Shown piece by piece: positions 8,163 through 17,966 of a DNA stretch of 29,785 nucleotides (its first letter is position 1; every line of letters starts with the position of its first letter). A model generated the notes under the pieces. It was not told where the DNA came from. It did no database searches and saw nothing but the letters and a program-made list of their open reading frames with translations. The DNA lies in the NCBI GenBank assembly GCA_963602445.1, contig CAVCIY010000070.1, positions 1 through 29,785 of the forward strand, written 5' to 3'. The DNA is from Alangreenwoodia sp963602445 (GTDB taxonomy: Bacteria > Bacillota > Clostridia > Peptostreptococcales > Anaerovoracaceae). Position numbers and translations under genes: made by a program.

Positions 8163-11100
8163 CTATTTTTCGTTATATCTCATGATCATAGCAGCCATCT
8201 CTGCTCTTGTGGCATAATTTGCAGGATCAAGGATTCCATTTCCTTTACCTGTCATAATACCCTTTTCTACCGCCCATACGAGAGCATTTTCGGCATATTG
8301 GCTCACTTCAGCCTTGTCCGTAAAAGCATCAAGGTTTCCGTTAACTTCAGGTGAGCCCGCAGCTCTGTAAAGCATAGTCGCAAGCTGCTGTCTTGTTATA
8401 TATCCTTTAGGATTTGTTCCGTCGGAGATATCGTTTTCTTTTGCCCAGTCAAGTCCCTTCTGATACCAAGGAGAGCTTCCTGAAGTATCTATGCCTGCCT
8501 TTCTTGCAAGAATAGTCATAAGCATGCCTCGTGTAGTCTTGTCATATGGCGAGAAGGTATTTTCGCTCGTGCCGTTCATAAGACCGTTTTCAGCGACGTA
8601 ATCGACATATTCGCTAAACCAGTCAGACTCGTTTACATCGACAAATCTGTATTTCTTTGAAGCATCCTTTGCCTTAAAAACAGCAGTAACCTTATCTCCT
8701 GTCTTAAGACCCGTCAAAGAAGCAACAGCACCCTGTTCTTTGCCGTTTAAGAGCACGCTGAAAACTTCATATCCTTCATCAGGTGTGATAATAGCAGTTG
8801 TTCCGTCCTTTGAAAGCGTAATCTTTCCTCCATCGCCGGCGATGATTACTGGCTTTTGGATTGTGACTTCCTCATCGTCGTCACCGCCACCGCCGCCTGA
8901 ACTACTTCCGCCGCCGGTTCCGCTTCCGCCGCCCGAACTGTCGGATCCGCCTGAGCCGCCTGTGTCTGAACCTGAGTCATCCGCACTGTCTGTTTCCCAT
9001 TTGAGAATCGGGTTTCCGCCATTTAAGGCATCGCTACCAGACAGATCAGCTCTAAAAGCACTTCCCAGTGCAGACGCAAGCTTTTTGGTCTTTGCTAAGC
9101 TCTTACTCAAAACCTTGAGAGTACCTGTTTTAGATGTACTTCCTATCGAAGCGGCATGTGTTTTTTCAAGATAATAAGTATTTGTAATGCTGTAATTTTC
9201 ATTTTGGGCATATCCGACAACGGCACCGGAATAAGTCGAAATATTTCCCTTATCAGTTACTGCTCCTGAATTGTAGCAATTCTTCACTGTAATAGGATTT
9301 GCGTCATTTGAACTTTCTCCCTTAATAATCCCCAAAAGCCCGCCGATACAGTGATAACCTGTCACTGCACCTGCATTATAGCAATCAGAAATTGACAAAT
9401 TATTGCTGTTTGTCGACTCGACATAACCGACGAGTCCTCCGGTTCCGGAGCTTACATTTGCACTTCCCGCAGTCCTGCTGACGGAAGCGCGATTATAGCA
9501 TCCTGAAATTGATATCGCACTGTCTGTTGATTTTGCATATCCTACAAGACCGCCGATATTAGTGCCGCTTGCGGTCACAGTGCCGGAAACTCCGCAATTC
9601 TTAAGTGTTCCGCCCGTCATATAACCCACAAGGCCGCCGACATAACTGTTACCTGTTATGCTGCATGTCGAAATACAATTTTCAACCGTACCGTCTTTCA
9701 TATTTCCGATAAGTGCAGCCGCATAATATTGCGAATTCTTTACACTTCCGGCAAGATTGATATTTTTAATCTCAGCACCTGTTCCGACATAATCAAATAT
9801 CGAAGCATAACTTGATACAGATGCGTTTGTGTCCATTGTCACAGTGTGATTTTGTCCGTCAAAAGTGCCTTTGTAAGCACTGTCGGCCTTAGAGCCGACA
9901 GGAACATATCCGTCGCTGCTTCTAATTGTGAAATCGTCTGTCAAAACGGCATTTAAATTGTTTTTTCCTGAATTTACCTGTCCGGCAAACCATCTCATGA
10001 TAGTTCCGTTTGATATTTCATAATATCCCTGATCGTTCGCTTTTGGAGCATTCTCACTTAAGAATGTAATAGGAACGTCCTCGGATTTTGTTTCACCTTT
10101 ATATGTATAACTTACTGTAATCTTATTGTTTTCTCTGTCTTCAGTCACATTATATTCTTCAGCGTCAAGAGTCTTCTTCTCACTTCCTGAAGCGAGATAT
10201 GTCACTTCAACAGTCATACCTGCAGGATCAAATTCTTCATCTGCCGCATATATTGTAAGAGACGGCACTTTTTTTATATTGAAGCTTGTTAATTTATCAT
10301 CTTCTACTTTTATGTTGTAATACTTCGAATAATCCTTGCCTCCGCAGCTTCCGTAAATAAAGATCGATGTATCGTCAGTCTCCAGTGGAGAAGTGTTTGA
10401 TACAGTATAATCTGTAATCTGCGACGTAGAGCCGTCTGACCATGTTGCTGTAATTACGAGACCTTCAGTATCAAATGTTTGAGTTTCCACATAATTAAGC
10501 TTCGTCGGATCAGATTTAAAGTCAATCTTCGTCACAGTTGAGCTGTCGTCGACAAATACAGCAGGAATCGGAAGATTGGCAACGCCTGTTATGGTCTTAA
10601 ATCCGTCTTTCGTACCGTCTGTATTTATGAGAAGTTTGTGCTCCTTAAGAGCATTTGCAAGTCCGTTGCTTTTGACAGTGCATGTACTCTTAAAGGAAGA
10701 TGCACCGTCTCCCGGATTTATAAAATATCTTCCGCCTTTGTTAAGTTTTCCCACAAAGTTGATATTTGCCGCATCAGACAGGCTTGAAATCGCATTTACA
10801 TTACCATCGTATGACCCGTAAGAAAGCATCGGATTGCTTGATGAGCTGTAAAGAGCTTTTTTCTCGCAGAAAGCCGCACCTACAAGTCCGTAGCAATTGT
10901 CAAGCGTGGCCGGGGCATTTCTTGTACCGAATACACACGGAGTGCCGGAGTCAAGTGAAGACATGCCCACGGTATAACAATTTGTCGATGTACCTTCGTC
11001 AGAGGCCACAAAACCGCCTGAAGAATTAATATATCCATTTATGACACGTCCGAAATTCACTGTATTGTCGATGCTCGGTCCATTCCATGAAGCTCCGCAT

Positions 11101-12413
11101 ATACCGCCTGCGCCCTTTGCCTGAGTACTGCAGATTGTGGCAAGATTTATGCAATTTTTTATGGCGACATGGCATCCGGAAGCCAAATGCAATGTCTTTC
11201 CTACGATTGCGCCGACAGATCGTTCTGTATATATAAATCCGTCTACCGCAATATTTTCAACTACAGCATCATTTTTCGCAAAATCATATCCGGCGTCGTC
11301 CGGCATTCCCAGACGTCCGATCAGACCGGCAGATTGATACCAGTTTGATCCGCCCTGAGGGCCGGCACCCGGGGCTGCCTGATTTGTGGAATTTCCGCGA
11401 TCACAATAAATATTGTCCATTATGTGACCCTGTCCGTCCACGCTTCCGCAGAAGATGGCGTAGAACTGATTTTCCTGCGCGCTTGTGGACTGCCCTGCAC
11501 TTATAGGCATATATACACCGTCATTTCGTGATTGGCTTCCGACAGGATAATAATTTGGGCCGGACATATGATCGGCATAATCAGAATTTAGTATAGTAGT
11601 TATGGTTTTGTCTTTGTAATAATCTGTGCCTACACCGCCGAAGTCCATATCTTTCATGATGTAGAAAGTCTTCCCGGAGAAATAATTCTGTCCGATGCCG
11701 CCATAGACTTCATCGGTTGAATTGTTTAATACATATGAAAAAGACTTGCTTGTAGGAATATTGCCGACTACAAGAGGGACATTTCCGTTTGTCTGATATT
11801 GATAGGCATGAGTCCATCCCTTGGCATCCATAAATTGCTGTACGGTAGCGGTATCGCTTGAATCTTCATTAAGATTTGCAACCGCAGTTCGATCAAGCGA
11901 TTTTTCTGTCAGAAAATATAAATCTTCCGAACAAATCCATGCCAGTCCTTCCCACTGTGCCGGATAATACATATAATAAGACCCTTTGGTATTTACTGTA
12001 TATGAGCTTTCGTCATACCAGCTAAGGTCGAGTGTTCCGTCCCATTTTTCCGTGACAAAGGTTGGTGTGATCGCCACGTCACCTTTCGGCATTGTAAATG
12101 AAAACATGCCGCCTTCACCGTCATGTTTTCCGTCGTGAGTGATATCAAGCGTCATATCATTTACTTTAAGCTCCGCCAGATAATAACCGTCCGGATTTGT
12201 CACACTGATCGTGACCGGTTCGCCCGCCGATGCCAAGCTTTTATCTGCGCTCACAAACGTTCCCGCAGGACTTCCCGAACTGAATACCGGGGACGCACAG
12301 ATAACTTTTCCTCCGTCTGCCGCATATGTGAATCCCTGCATACCAAAAGGTATCGTCATAAGTAGGCAGATGAAAAGCAATAAGGATATTGTTCTTTTTA
12401 AATATTTTTTCAT
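8163..12413 (-). CDS. Large GLUG-repeat / Ig-like surface protein with three SLH repeats
   Basis: 1416 aa. Signal peptide ~1-31 (ends FTYA). Residues ~35-115 resemble the divergent InlB B-repeat (FTMPKGDVAITPTF). Residues ~150-600 are a GLUG-type parallel beta-helix region (GQGHIMDNIY, then GAIVGK, GGICGA), related to the 16650-17966 protein. Residues ~630-790 are two group 3 Ig-like domains (VETQTFDTEGLVITATWSDG; DEEFDPAGMTVEVTY). Residues ~830-1130 return to clear GLUG repeats (GGLVGYMTGG..KNC). A Gly/Ser/Asp linker (~1150-1185) is followed by another divergent B-repeat and three SLH repeats (~1255-1416; TTRGMLMTIL, ITRQQLATML, ATRAEMAAMI). The SLH block is nearly the same as in the 12604-16551 protein. 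The ribosome binding site is weak (GGGAT about 12 nt upstream). It is likely monocistronic: a terminator follows and a hairpin leader precedes. Confidence 0.87.
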   Translation of the reverse strand: MKKYLKRTISLLLFICLLMTIPFGMQGFTYAADGGKVICASPVFSSGSPAGTFVSADKSLASAGEPVTISVTNPDGYYLAELKVNDMTLDITHDGKHDGEGGMFSFTMPKGDVAITPTFVTEKWDGTLDLSWYDESSYTVNTKGSYYMYYPAQWEGLAWICSEDLYFLTEKSLDRTAVANLNEDSSDTATVQQFMDAKGWTHAYQYQTNGNVPLVVGNIPTSKSFSYVLNNSTDEVYGGIGQNYFSGKTFYIMKDMDFGGVGTDYYKDKTITTILNSDYADHMSGPNYYPVGSQSRNDGVYMPISAGQSTSAQENQFYAIFCGSVDGQGHIMDNIYCDRGNSTNQAAPGAGPQGGSNWYQSAGLIGRLGMPDDAGYDFAKNDAVVENIAVDGFIYTERSVGAIVGKTLHLASGCHVAIKNCINLATICSTQAKGAGGICGASWNGPSIDNTVNFGRVINGYINSSGGFVASDEGTSTNCYTVGMSSLDSGTPCVFGTRNAPATLDNCYGLVGAAFCEKKALYSSSSNPMLSYGSYDGNVNAISSLSDAANINFVGKLNKGGRYFINPGDGASSFKSTCTVKSNGLANALKEHKLLINTDGTKDGFKTITGVANLPIPAVFVDDSSTVTKIDFKSDPTKLNYVETQTFDTEGLVITATWSDGSTSQITDYTVSNTSPLETDDTSIFIYGSCGGKDYSKYYNIKVEDDKLTSFNIKKVPSLTIYAADEEFDPAGMTVEVTYLASGSEKKTLDAEEYNVTEDRENNKITVSYTYKGETKSEDVPITFLSENAPKANDQGYYEISNGTIMRWFAGQVNSGKNNLNAVLTDDFTIRSSDGYVPVGSKADSAYKGTFDGQNHTVTMDTNASVSSYASIFDYVGTGAEIKNINLAGSVKNSQYYAAALIGNMKDGTVENCISTCSITGNSYVGGLVGYMTGGTLKNCGVSGTVTASGTNIGGLVGYAKSTDSAISISGCYNRASVSRTAGSANVSSGTGGLVGYVESTNSNNLSISDCYNAGAVTGYHCIGGLLGIIKGESSNDANPITVKNCYNSGAVTDKGNISTYSGAVVGYAQNENYSITNTYYLEKTHAASIGSTSKTGTLKVLSKSLAKTKKLASALGSAFRADLSGSDALNGGNPILKWETDSADDSGSDTGGSGGSDSSGGGSGTGGGSSSGGGGGDDDEEVTIQKPVIIAGDGGKITLSKDGTTAIITPDEGYEVFSVLLNGKEQGAVASLTGLKTGDKVTAVFKAKDASKKYRFVDVNESDWFSEYVDYVAENGLMNGTSENTFSPYDKTTRGMLMTILARKAGIDTSGSSPWYQKGLDWAKENDISDGTNPKGYITRQQLATMLYRAAGSPEVNGNLDAFTDKAEVSQYAENALVWAVEKGIMTGKGNGILDPANYATRAEMAAMIMRYNEK

Positions 12414-12469
12414 TGTTCTTTCATCCCGTTTTTCTCTTCATACACTTTTAAATTTTCGCTTTCATTTCA

Positions 12470-12519
12470 GCAAATGATGGGAAGAAACCGTCAGAACTCT
12501 ATTTCCTCCCACCATTTGC
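12470..12519 (-). promoter_or_regulatory. Long hairpin in the leader of the 1416-aa SLH gene
   Basis: Read as minus-strand RNA, GCAAAUGGUGGGA (12507-12519) pairs fully with UCCCAUCAUUUGC (12470-12482), one pair being G-U, and GAAA/UUUC extends it after a one-base bulge around a 14-nt loop. It is perfect only in the minus orientation (the plus strand has an A-C clash there). No T-run follows in that direction, so it is more likely a 5' stability or regulatory element than a terminator. Confidence 0.6.
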
Positions 12520-12551
12520 TTTTCTTATTTATTTGTTTCTTTACTTACGTA

Positions 12552-12557
12552 ATTATA
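12552..12557 (-). promoter_or_regulatory. Possible -10 element for the 1416-aa SLH gene
   Basis: On the minus strand a perfect TATAAT lies about 140 nt before the start codon and about 30 nt before the leader hairpin. No convincing -35 hexamer is seen at 16-18 nt spacing, so support is limited. Confidence 0.3.
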
Positions 12558-12603
12558 CAAATGCTGCATATAAATTCTTGCCTAAATTTTACATGCTTGA
12601 ATT

Positions 12604-15600
12604 TTACTTCTCGTTGTATCTCATGATCATCGCAGCCATCTCAGCTCTGGTAGCATAATTTGCAGGGTCAAGGATGCCATTTCCTTTTCCGTTCATAATG
12701 CCGTTATCAACTGCCCAGATGAGAGCATTTTCTGCATATTCACTTACCTCAGCCTTGTCTGTGAAAGCATCGAGATTTCCTGTAACCTCAGGAGAACCCG
12801 CAGCTCTGTAAAGCATAGCTGCAAGCTGCTGTCTCGTGATATATCCTTCAGGATTTGTTCCGTCAGAGATACCATTTTCTTTCGCCCAATCAAGACCCTT
12901 CTGATACCAAGGATCACTTCCTGTTGTGTCTATGCCGGCCTTTCTTGCCAGAATAGTCATCAGCATTCCTCTTGTAGTCTTGCTGTAAGGTGAGAAAGTA
13001 TTTTCGCTTGTGCCGGTCATAAGGCCCTTGTCTGCTACATAATTTACAACATCATTGAACCAGTCAGATTCACTTACGTCGATAAATCTTGCATCATCTT
13101 TATCTTTGTTGTTATCCTTATCTGTGTCTGTATCAGCATCAGGATTTCTGTTTATTGCTGAATCTATTTTGTCACTGTCAAGCTTCGGAGTACTTACTTC
13201 AAATGAAGAAGTTTCATCATCCCAGTAAACGTTAAATTCTTTGCCGTTTACTGTAAGAAGCTTAGTGTCTGTCGGCAGATAGAGATAAAGATCTGTATCA
13301 CCCGGTTCATAGCCGAAGTTGTCCGGTGTGTAAGTCTTGCTTTCTGTGTAATAGTAATTATGCAATCCACCGCTGTAAGTAAAGCCTTTATCTGTAGTTA
13401 CATTATAAATGCCGTCAGAAGAAGGTATATTTGAAGTATCGAGCTTAAGAAGTTCTACGTCCTTAGTTCCGTCTCCATTGTGCTTAGCAGCCGTAACGAG
13501 GGAATCATCCACAAAATGAACAGAGCTGTCACCGTTCATAATAGTGGAATTTGTCGTACGCATAGCTTTAAACGAACCGCCTGATACATACAGGTTACCC
13601 GGATCACTGTCTGCATTTCCGCCATAGCCGATTGCAGATCCGATGAAATCACTTATGATAGTAAGATTTCCGCCCTTCAGATAAACATCTCCGGCGCACT
13701 TTCCGGATTTACTTGAACCGATGGCAGCACCTTGTGCCTTGTTGATAAGGACTACATTTCCTCCGGTAATATAAATCGGATCGTTTACATCACCGTCAGT
13801 AACGAGTACGTCACCGCCTACAAGAGGACCTGTCTTCGAACCCTTGATAAATACATCGCCGCCGGCAAATGTTACAGAACCTGAAGCCTCAAAGCTGTTT
13901 CCGCCGATACCGGCACCTTGTGAATACTTATAGATATATAATGTACCTGTTCCGTCAATAGTCAGGCTGTCACCCTTACCTACGTGGATGCCGGCACCCT
14001 GTACATATTCCTGAGTTTCCAGTAAGTTTTTGCCTTCGAAGCGAAGCGTGTTGTCTTTACCTGTAAAATTAATCACGTTCATTCCGAAATTTGTGTCACC
14101 TTCAGGAGTTCCCTTTCCGACATTGTCATTTATCCAGAGATCCTTTATTGTAAGGTCAACACCTGAAATGCTGCAGTCAATACTCAGATCTGAGAACTTC
14201 GCATTGGCTTCATCATCCTTTGAAATACCTTTACCGACAATAGTTACAGGCTCACGTGTCAGGATAACAATTGTTCCTGTAGCGTTGTCAGCTAAAGTAT
14301 ACTCTCCGCCGGATGTAATAACCGATCCGCCATTGATTGTAGTATCAACTTGTTGTCCTGAGCCTGAAACCTGAAGCTCAACAGGAATTTTCAGAGTAGT
14401 TACCTGATCCATACGGATTGTTCCGTTCTTTGATTCGTAACCATCTTTGGAAACGCTGTATGTATATTCTTTGCCAGCTTCAATTTCAAAGCTTACATTT
14501 CCTTCTGCCTGTCCGTCTAATGTGAGCGGAGTAAGCTTAGCAGACTGATCTTCCGTAGGATATACTGAAATCGATGCGTCAGTCGGCGTAAGAACGAAAG
14601 TTGCAGTTCTCATTTCAGTCTTTGCGGAAACTTCGTAAAAACCATTCTCATCCGGATTCTCTGCTAAAAAGTAACCATTTGGAATTATGACACTTCCTGA
14701 ATTATGAATACCACTAGTATTTGATTTTGTGTCAAGATTCTGTACACCTTTGAACTTTCCACCATATATAGTAATTATGCCTTCTCGGTTCATCTTTGCT
14801 GAGTAGCCTTTTCCTCCGTCAAAGGTGCCGCTGTAGACATTAATTTCACCAAGCTGCGTAAACACAGGAGCGGCAAAACTGTTTGCTTTTCCACTAACTA
14901 ATGCCATTGAATCAGGAAGAGTTACATTACAATCATAGACACCGTCAATCTTTCCGGTATAATATCCGATTTTCTTATTATCTGTTGACGTGTAACCCGA
15001 CATACCTCCTGCCGCAATTTCACCGGTCACATCGCAGCTCAAAATTTTAATCACTTCGCCATAGACATAAATTTTTCCGGTTACTTTGCAATTTTCAATC
15101 AAATCCACGATGCCTTTGTATAATGCTGCATTATCGGCAGGATCTGTATTTTGGGCGACGTTGATTTCACCCGTAACAGAACAGTCACTTATGCTTTCCA
15201 GATGACCTTTAACTTGCAGTTTCGAAAGATTATTTTTCAAGAGTATTGTTCCGTTTAAAATATTTCCGTCAGTAACAGACGATTCAACGGTGATACCGTC
15301 AGTTACCAATGTGTGACCATTTAAGTCAAAAGAACAATTCTTTGCTATTGAAATTGCGTCTTCATCCACATCTTTCAAAAGCACAACGGTTCCTCCGCTT
15401 GAAACTGCTTCGAAGGCTGCAGAAAGCGTTTCATATTCTTTATTACCAACTTTTGCAGCTTTTTTTGTACTGTCTTCAGTCGTAACGCAATAAGTCCTTG
15501 AAGCTGTATGCCCACCATCTTCCGTTGTGGCAGTTATGGTCGCAATTCCTGGCGATACAGCGGTTACTTTACCATTTTCAACTGTTGCTACCTTATCATC

Positions 15601-16551
15601 GCTGCTGCTCCACAACACATTGGTATTTGTGGCATTGGTTGGCTCAATAATCGGTGTGAGTTCTGCAGTACTTCCTACCGAAAGCATTTCTGACTGAATC
15701 GTACTAAAGTAAGTAGACTGCTTAAAATATACGCGTGAAACACCTACGGAGATATTTACTTTACATGTTCCTACTACACCGCTGCCATCTCTTGCAGTCG
15801 CAGTAATTGTAGCTTTTCCGGCCTTGCCGTATCTCTTTAGCTTACCGGAAGAGTCTATAGAGACTATGCTAGTATTGTCGCTTGCCCACGTTACAGATTT
15901 AACTGTGGCATTTTCAGGAAAAACTGTAGCTGTCAAGTTAAACGTACCTTTATCGCTTACTTTTAAATCAAGAGATTCCGGTGATACCGTGATACTTGTT
16001 GCTTTGATAACAGAAGGAGAATCAAGTCCGACAGAAAACGGTATTTGGGTTTTAAGAGTAGTACTTTTTCCTATCGAATAGTATATAGTTACATTAAAAT
16101 TATACATTCCTACCAGACTGTCCGGCATCGTAAACTCAGCTGTAAATAGTTCGCCTTCTCCCGAAATTTTTTCTGTTGAATTTTCCGGAATTTCATATGA
16201 TATTATATATTGACCATATTTCTGGTTATATCTACATTTTGGAGATAAATCTGCATCAGAAACCACTTTTCCGGTTCTTACAGTAGCATTTTCTGTGGTA
16301 AAATCAGTTGAATCCGGAGTTATATAGAACCCTTCGTAAGTAATATTTTCGGGAGGATTATTTTGTGATACCATCAAAGTAACCTTATTTTCTTTTACCG
16401 ATGTTTGAAATGTGAAAAAATCTATATTAACAGACTCACTTTCAAGTGTTTCAATTTCTGTAGCATACGGACAAACATACACAGACAAAATCATACATAA
16501 CGACAGAATAATTGACAGCATTATTCTTACTGTCTTTTTAAAATTTTTCAT
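12604..16551 (-). CDS. Ig-like group 2 / beta-helix surface protein with three SLH repeats
   Basis: 1315 aa. Signal peptide ~1-31. Residues ~35-175 are a beta-rich domain, possibly cohesin-like (weak). Residues ~180-352 are two group 2 bacterial Ig-like domains (SITVSPESLDLKV...TWASDNTSIVSID; VLWSSSDDKVATVENGKVTA). Residues ~365-640 form a repetitive beta-helix (LNGHTL, IYGGKFKG). Residues ~640-720 resemble a PEGA-type module (YSVSKDGYES). Residues ~725-1010 match the Cthe_2159-like carbohydrate-binding beta-helix pattern (TIDGTGTLYI, GAGIGG, AIGSSKSGKCAGDVYLKGG). A Asp/Lys/Asn linker near 1110-1135 leads to three SLH repeats to the C-terminus. AAGGAGTG precedes the ATG by 6 nt. A polysaccharide-binding wall adhesin is the natural reading; the ligand is unknown. 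Confidence 0.87.
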   Translation of the reverse strand: MKNFKKTVRIMLSIILSLCMILSVYVCPYATEIETLESESVNIDFFTFQTSVKENKVTLMVSQNNPPENITYEGFYITPDSTDFTTENATVRTGKVVSDADLSPKCRYNQKYGQYIISYEIPENSTEKISGEGELFTAEFTMPDSLVGMYNFNVTIYYSIGKSTTLKTQIPFSVGLDSPSVIKATSITVSPESLDLKVSDKGTFNLTATVFPENATVKSVTWASDNTSIVSIDSSGKLKRYGKAGKATITATARDGSGVVGTCKVNISVGVSRVYFKQSTYFSTIQSEMLSVGSTAELTPIIEPTNATNTNVLWSSSDDKVATVENGKVTAVSPGIATITATTEDGGHTASRTYCVTTEDSTKKAAKVGNKEYETLSAAFEAVSSGGTVVLLKDVDEDAISIAKNCSFDLNGHTLVTDGITVESSVTDGNILNGTILLKNNLSKLQVKGHLESISDCSVTGEINVAQNTDPADNAALYKGIVDLIENCKVTGKIYVYGEVIKILSCDVTGEIAAGGMSGYTSTDNKKIGYYTGKIDGVYDCNVTLPDSMALVSGKANSFAAPVFTQLGEINVYSGTFDGGKGYSAKMNREGIITIYGGKFKGVQNLDTKSNTSGIHNSGSVIIPNGYFLAENPDENGFYEVSAKTEMRTATFVLTPTDASISVYPTEDQSAKLTPLTLDGQAEGNVSFEIEAGKEYTYSVSKDGYESKNGTIRMDQVTTLKIPVELQVSGSGQQVDTTINGGSVITSGGEYTLADNATGTIVILTREPVTIVGKGISKDDEANAKFSDLSIDCSISGVDLTIKDLWINDNVGKGTPEGDTNFGMNVINFTGKDNTLRFEGKNLLETQEYVQGAGIHVGKGDSLTIDGTGTLYIYKYSQGAGIGGNSFEASGSVTFAGGDVFIKGSKTGPLVGGDVLVTDGDVNDPIYITGGNVVLINKAQGAAIGSSKSGKCAGDVYLKGGNLTIISDFIGSAIGYGGNADSDPGNLYVSGGSFKAMRTTNSTIMNGDSSVHFVDDSLVTAAKHNGDGTKDVELLKLDTSNIPSSDGIYNVTTDKGFTYSGGLHNYYYTESKTYTPDNFGYEPGDTDLYLYLPTDTKLLTVNGKEFNVYWDDETSSFEVSTPKLDSDKIDSAINRNPDADTDTDKDNNKDKDDARFIDVSESDWFNDVVNYVADKGLMTGTSENTFSPYSKTTRGMLMTILARKAGIDTTGSDPWYQKGLDWAKENGISDGTNPEGYITRQQLAAMLYRAAGSPEVTGNLDAFTDKAEVSEYAENALIWAVDNGIMNGKGNGILDPANYATRAEMAAMIMRYNEK

Positions 16552-16649
16552 TCAACGCACTCCTTAATAAATTAGAACTGTCATTAAAATTATTTAGCAT
16601 TTATTTAGTAAAATATGTGAATTTGAAATAAAACGTACTATTGCCGTTA

Positions 16650-17966
16650 TTAAAAGGCAGGATATCCGTCTGATCCCTCAATCCAAGAAGAATATATTTG
16701 ATTATCCTCGGAATTTTGGCCATTTACCCATGAATTTAATTCATCTAACAGATGTAATCTATCATCAGAAGATGTTCCAAAAGAATCAGCTCCGGTTGCA
16801 GAAGTAGTATTTCCAAACGGATTTACTGTGCTTCCCGTCCAATAATGAAGCTCGTTATTTTCAAAAGTACTTGAACTGCTAAGCTGACCTATCAGTTGGC
16901 CTGCATAGGTAGAACCGGTAATTGTACCTTTATTATAACAGTTTACACATGTTCCAATCTGGTAAGCAATTATACCACCGGCATATTTACCGCTTACGGA
17001 TCCTGTATTATAACAATTGGAAACTCCGCCGTAAATGTCTCCGCCTGTCAGAGTCTTTTTATTATAATTATTCTTATTGCTGCCGACTAAACCGCCTGCG
17101 TTATACGGTGATGTGATACTTCCGGTATTTTTGCAGTTGTAAATCTGACCTTCGTTTTCACCGGCGATGCCACCGGCAGATCCGCTGCTGTATGCGCTCG
17201 TTACCGTACCGGCATTGGTGCAGCCTTTCACTGTAGGTGGATTTGAGGATGTATTTACCCAATTTGCGCCAACTATACCCCCAACACCTTTCGACTGATT
17301 AGAATATACTGCAGTTCCAAGATTGTGACAGCTTATAATGCTGCCCCAGCTCTTTCCTACAATGCCGCCGATTGAGCGCTGACCGCCAAAATATCCTCCA
17401 GACACTTTTAAGTTAATAATCGTGGCATCCTCTTCGAGCTTTCCGAAGAGGCCTGCATTATTTTTCAGCGATTTTCCGGAAGAATAACTGCCATCACTGT
17501 GGTTGTAGAAAATATTGTAGATTGTTTTTCCGTTTCCGTCGAAATAACCCTGGAAACTGTAGTTAGTATTTGCTCCGCCAATCGGTTGCCACTCGTGAAT
17601 CGTTCCTGTTCCGGTATAACCGGCTGTTCCGGCTGTTGACGGATTTACTGAAGATGCAGCCACGGAAACTGAGTTAAGATAAATATCATTCATCAGTTTG
17701 AAATACGTCCTGGAATCGTTGACGGATTGATAATATCCCGCTGCAACATTTGCCGAAAGCTGTGCCAGGTCTGCTGCAGTCGCAATCTGATACGGGTCAG
17801 CAACAGATCCGCTTCCGCCGCTAAAAGCATAGCTTCCATTTGCTGCCGGAATCGTACCGTCCCAATAGGTTTCTGCATCTGCGGTGACAGAAAAACCTAT
17901 AGACATGGCGGCTATCATTGTCATCGTCACAAGTAACGACAACAATTTTCTTCCTTGTCTTTTCAT
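16650..17966 (-). CDS. Secreted GLUG-repeat protein without wall anchor
   Basis: 438 aa. Signal peptide ~1-31 (MKRQGRKLLSLLVTMTMIAA, cleavage after ADA). The mature part begins with the common lead-in of GLUG proteins (WDGTIPAANGSYAFSGGSGS, then DPYQIATAADLAQLS), followed by FDGNGKTIYNI and at least six GLUG motifs (GGIVGK, GGIVGANW, GGIAGENEGQIYNCKNTG, GGLVGSN, GGIIAYQ). GLUG motifs occur in surface or wall-associated proteases and adhesins. The protein stops at SDGYPAF, a usual end for the GLUG block, with no SLH or LPXTG, so it may be released, or the gene may have lost an anchor. It is first in the surface island and has an AAGGAGG box 7 nt before the ATG. It resembles the N-terminal half of the 8163-12413 protein. 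Confidence 0.85.
   Translation of the reverse strand: MKRQGRKLLSLLVTMTMIAAMSIGFSVTADAETYWDGTIPAANGSYAFSGGSGSVADPYQIATAADLAQLSANVAAGYYQSVNDSRTYFKLMNDIYLNSVSVAASSVNPSTAGTAGYTGTGTIHEWQPIGGANTNYSFQGYFDGNGKTIYNIFYNHSDGSYSSGKSLKNNAGLFGKLEEDATIINLKVSGGYFGGQRSIGGIVGKSWGSIISCHNLGTAVYSNQSKGVGGIVGANWVNTSSNPPTVKGCTNAGTVTSAYSSGSAGGIAGENEGQIYNCKNTGSITSPYNAGGLVGSNKNNYNKKTLTGGDIYGGVSNCYNTGSVSGKYAGGIIAYQIGTCVNCYNKGTITGSTYAGQLIGQLSSSSTFENNELHYWTGSTVNPFGNTTSATGADSFGTSSDDRLHLLDELNSWVNGQNSEDNQIYSSWIEGSDGYPAF

Noticed and set aside
8740..9174. A proline-rich 144-codon plus-strand frame
   Set aside because: It is the complement of the Gly/Ser linker of the SLH protein; no signal, start context or family match.
12470..12530. 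Terminator on the plus strand (stem followed by TTTTCTTATTT)
   Set aside because: No plus-strand gene precedes it, and the stem is better paired as minus-strand RNA.
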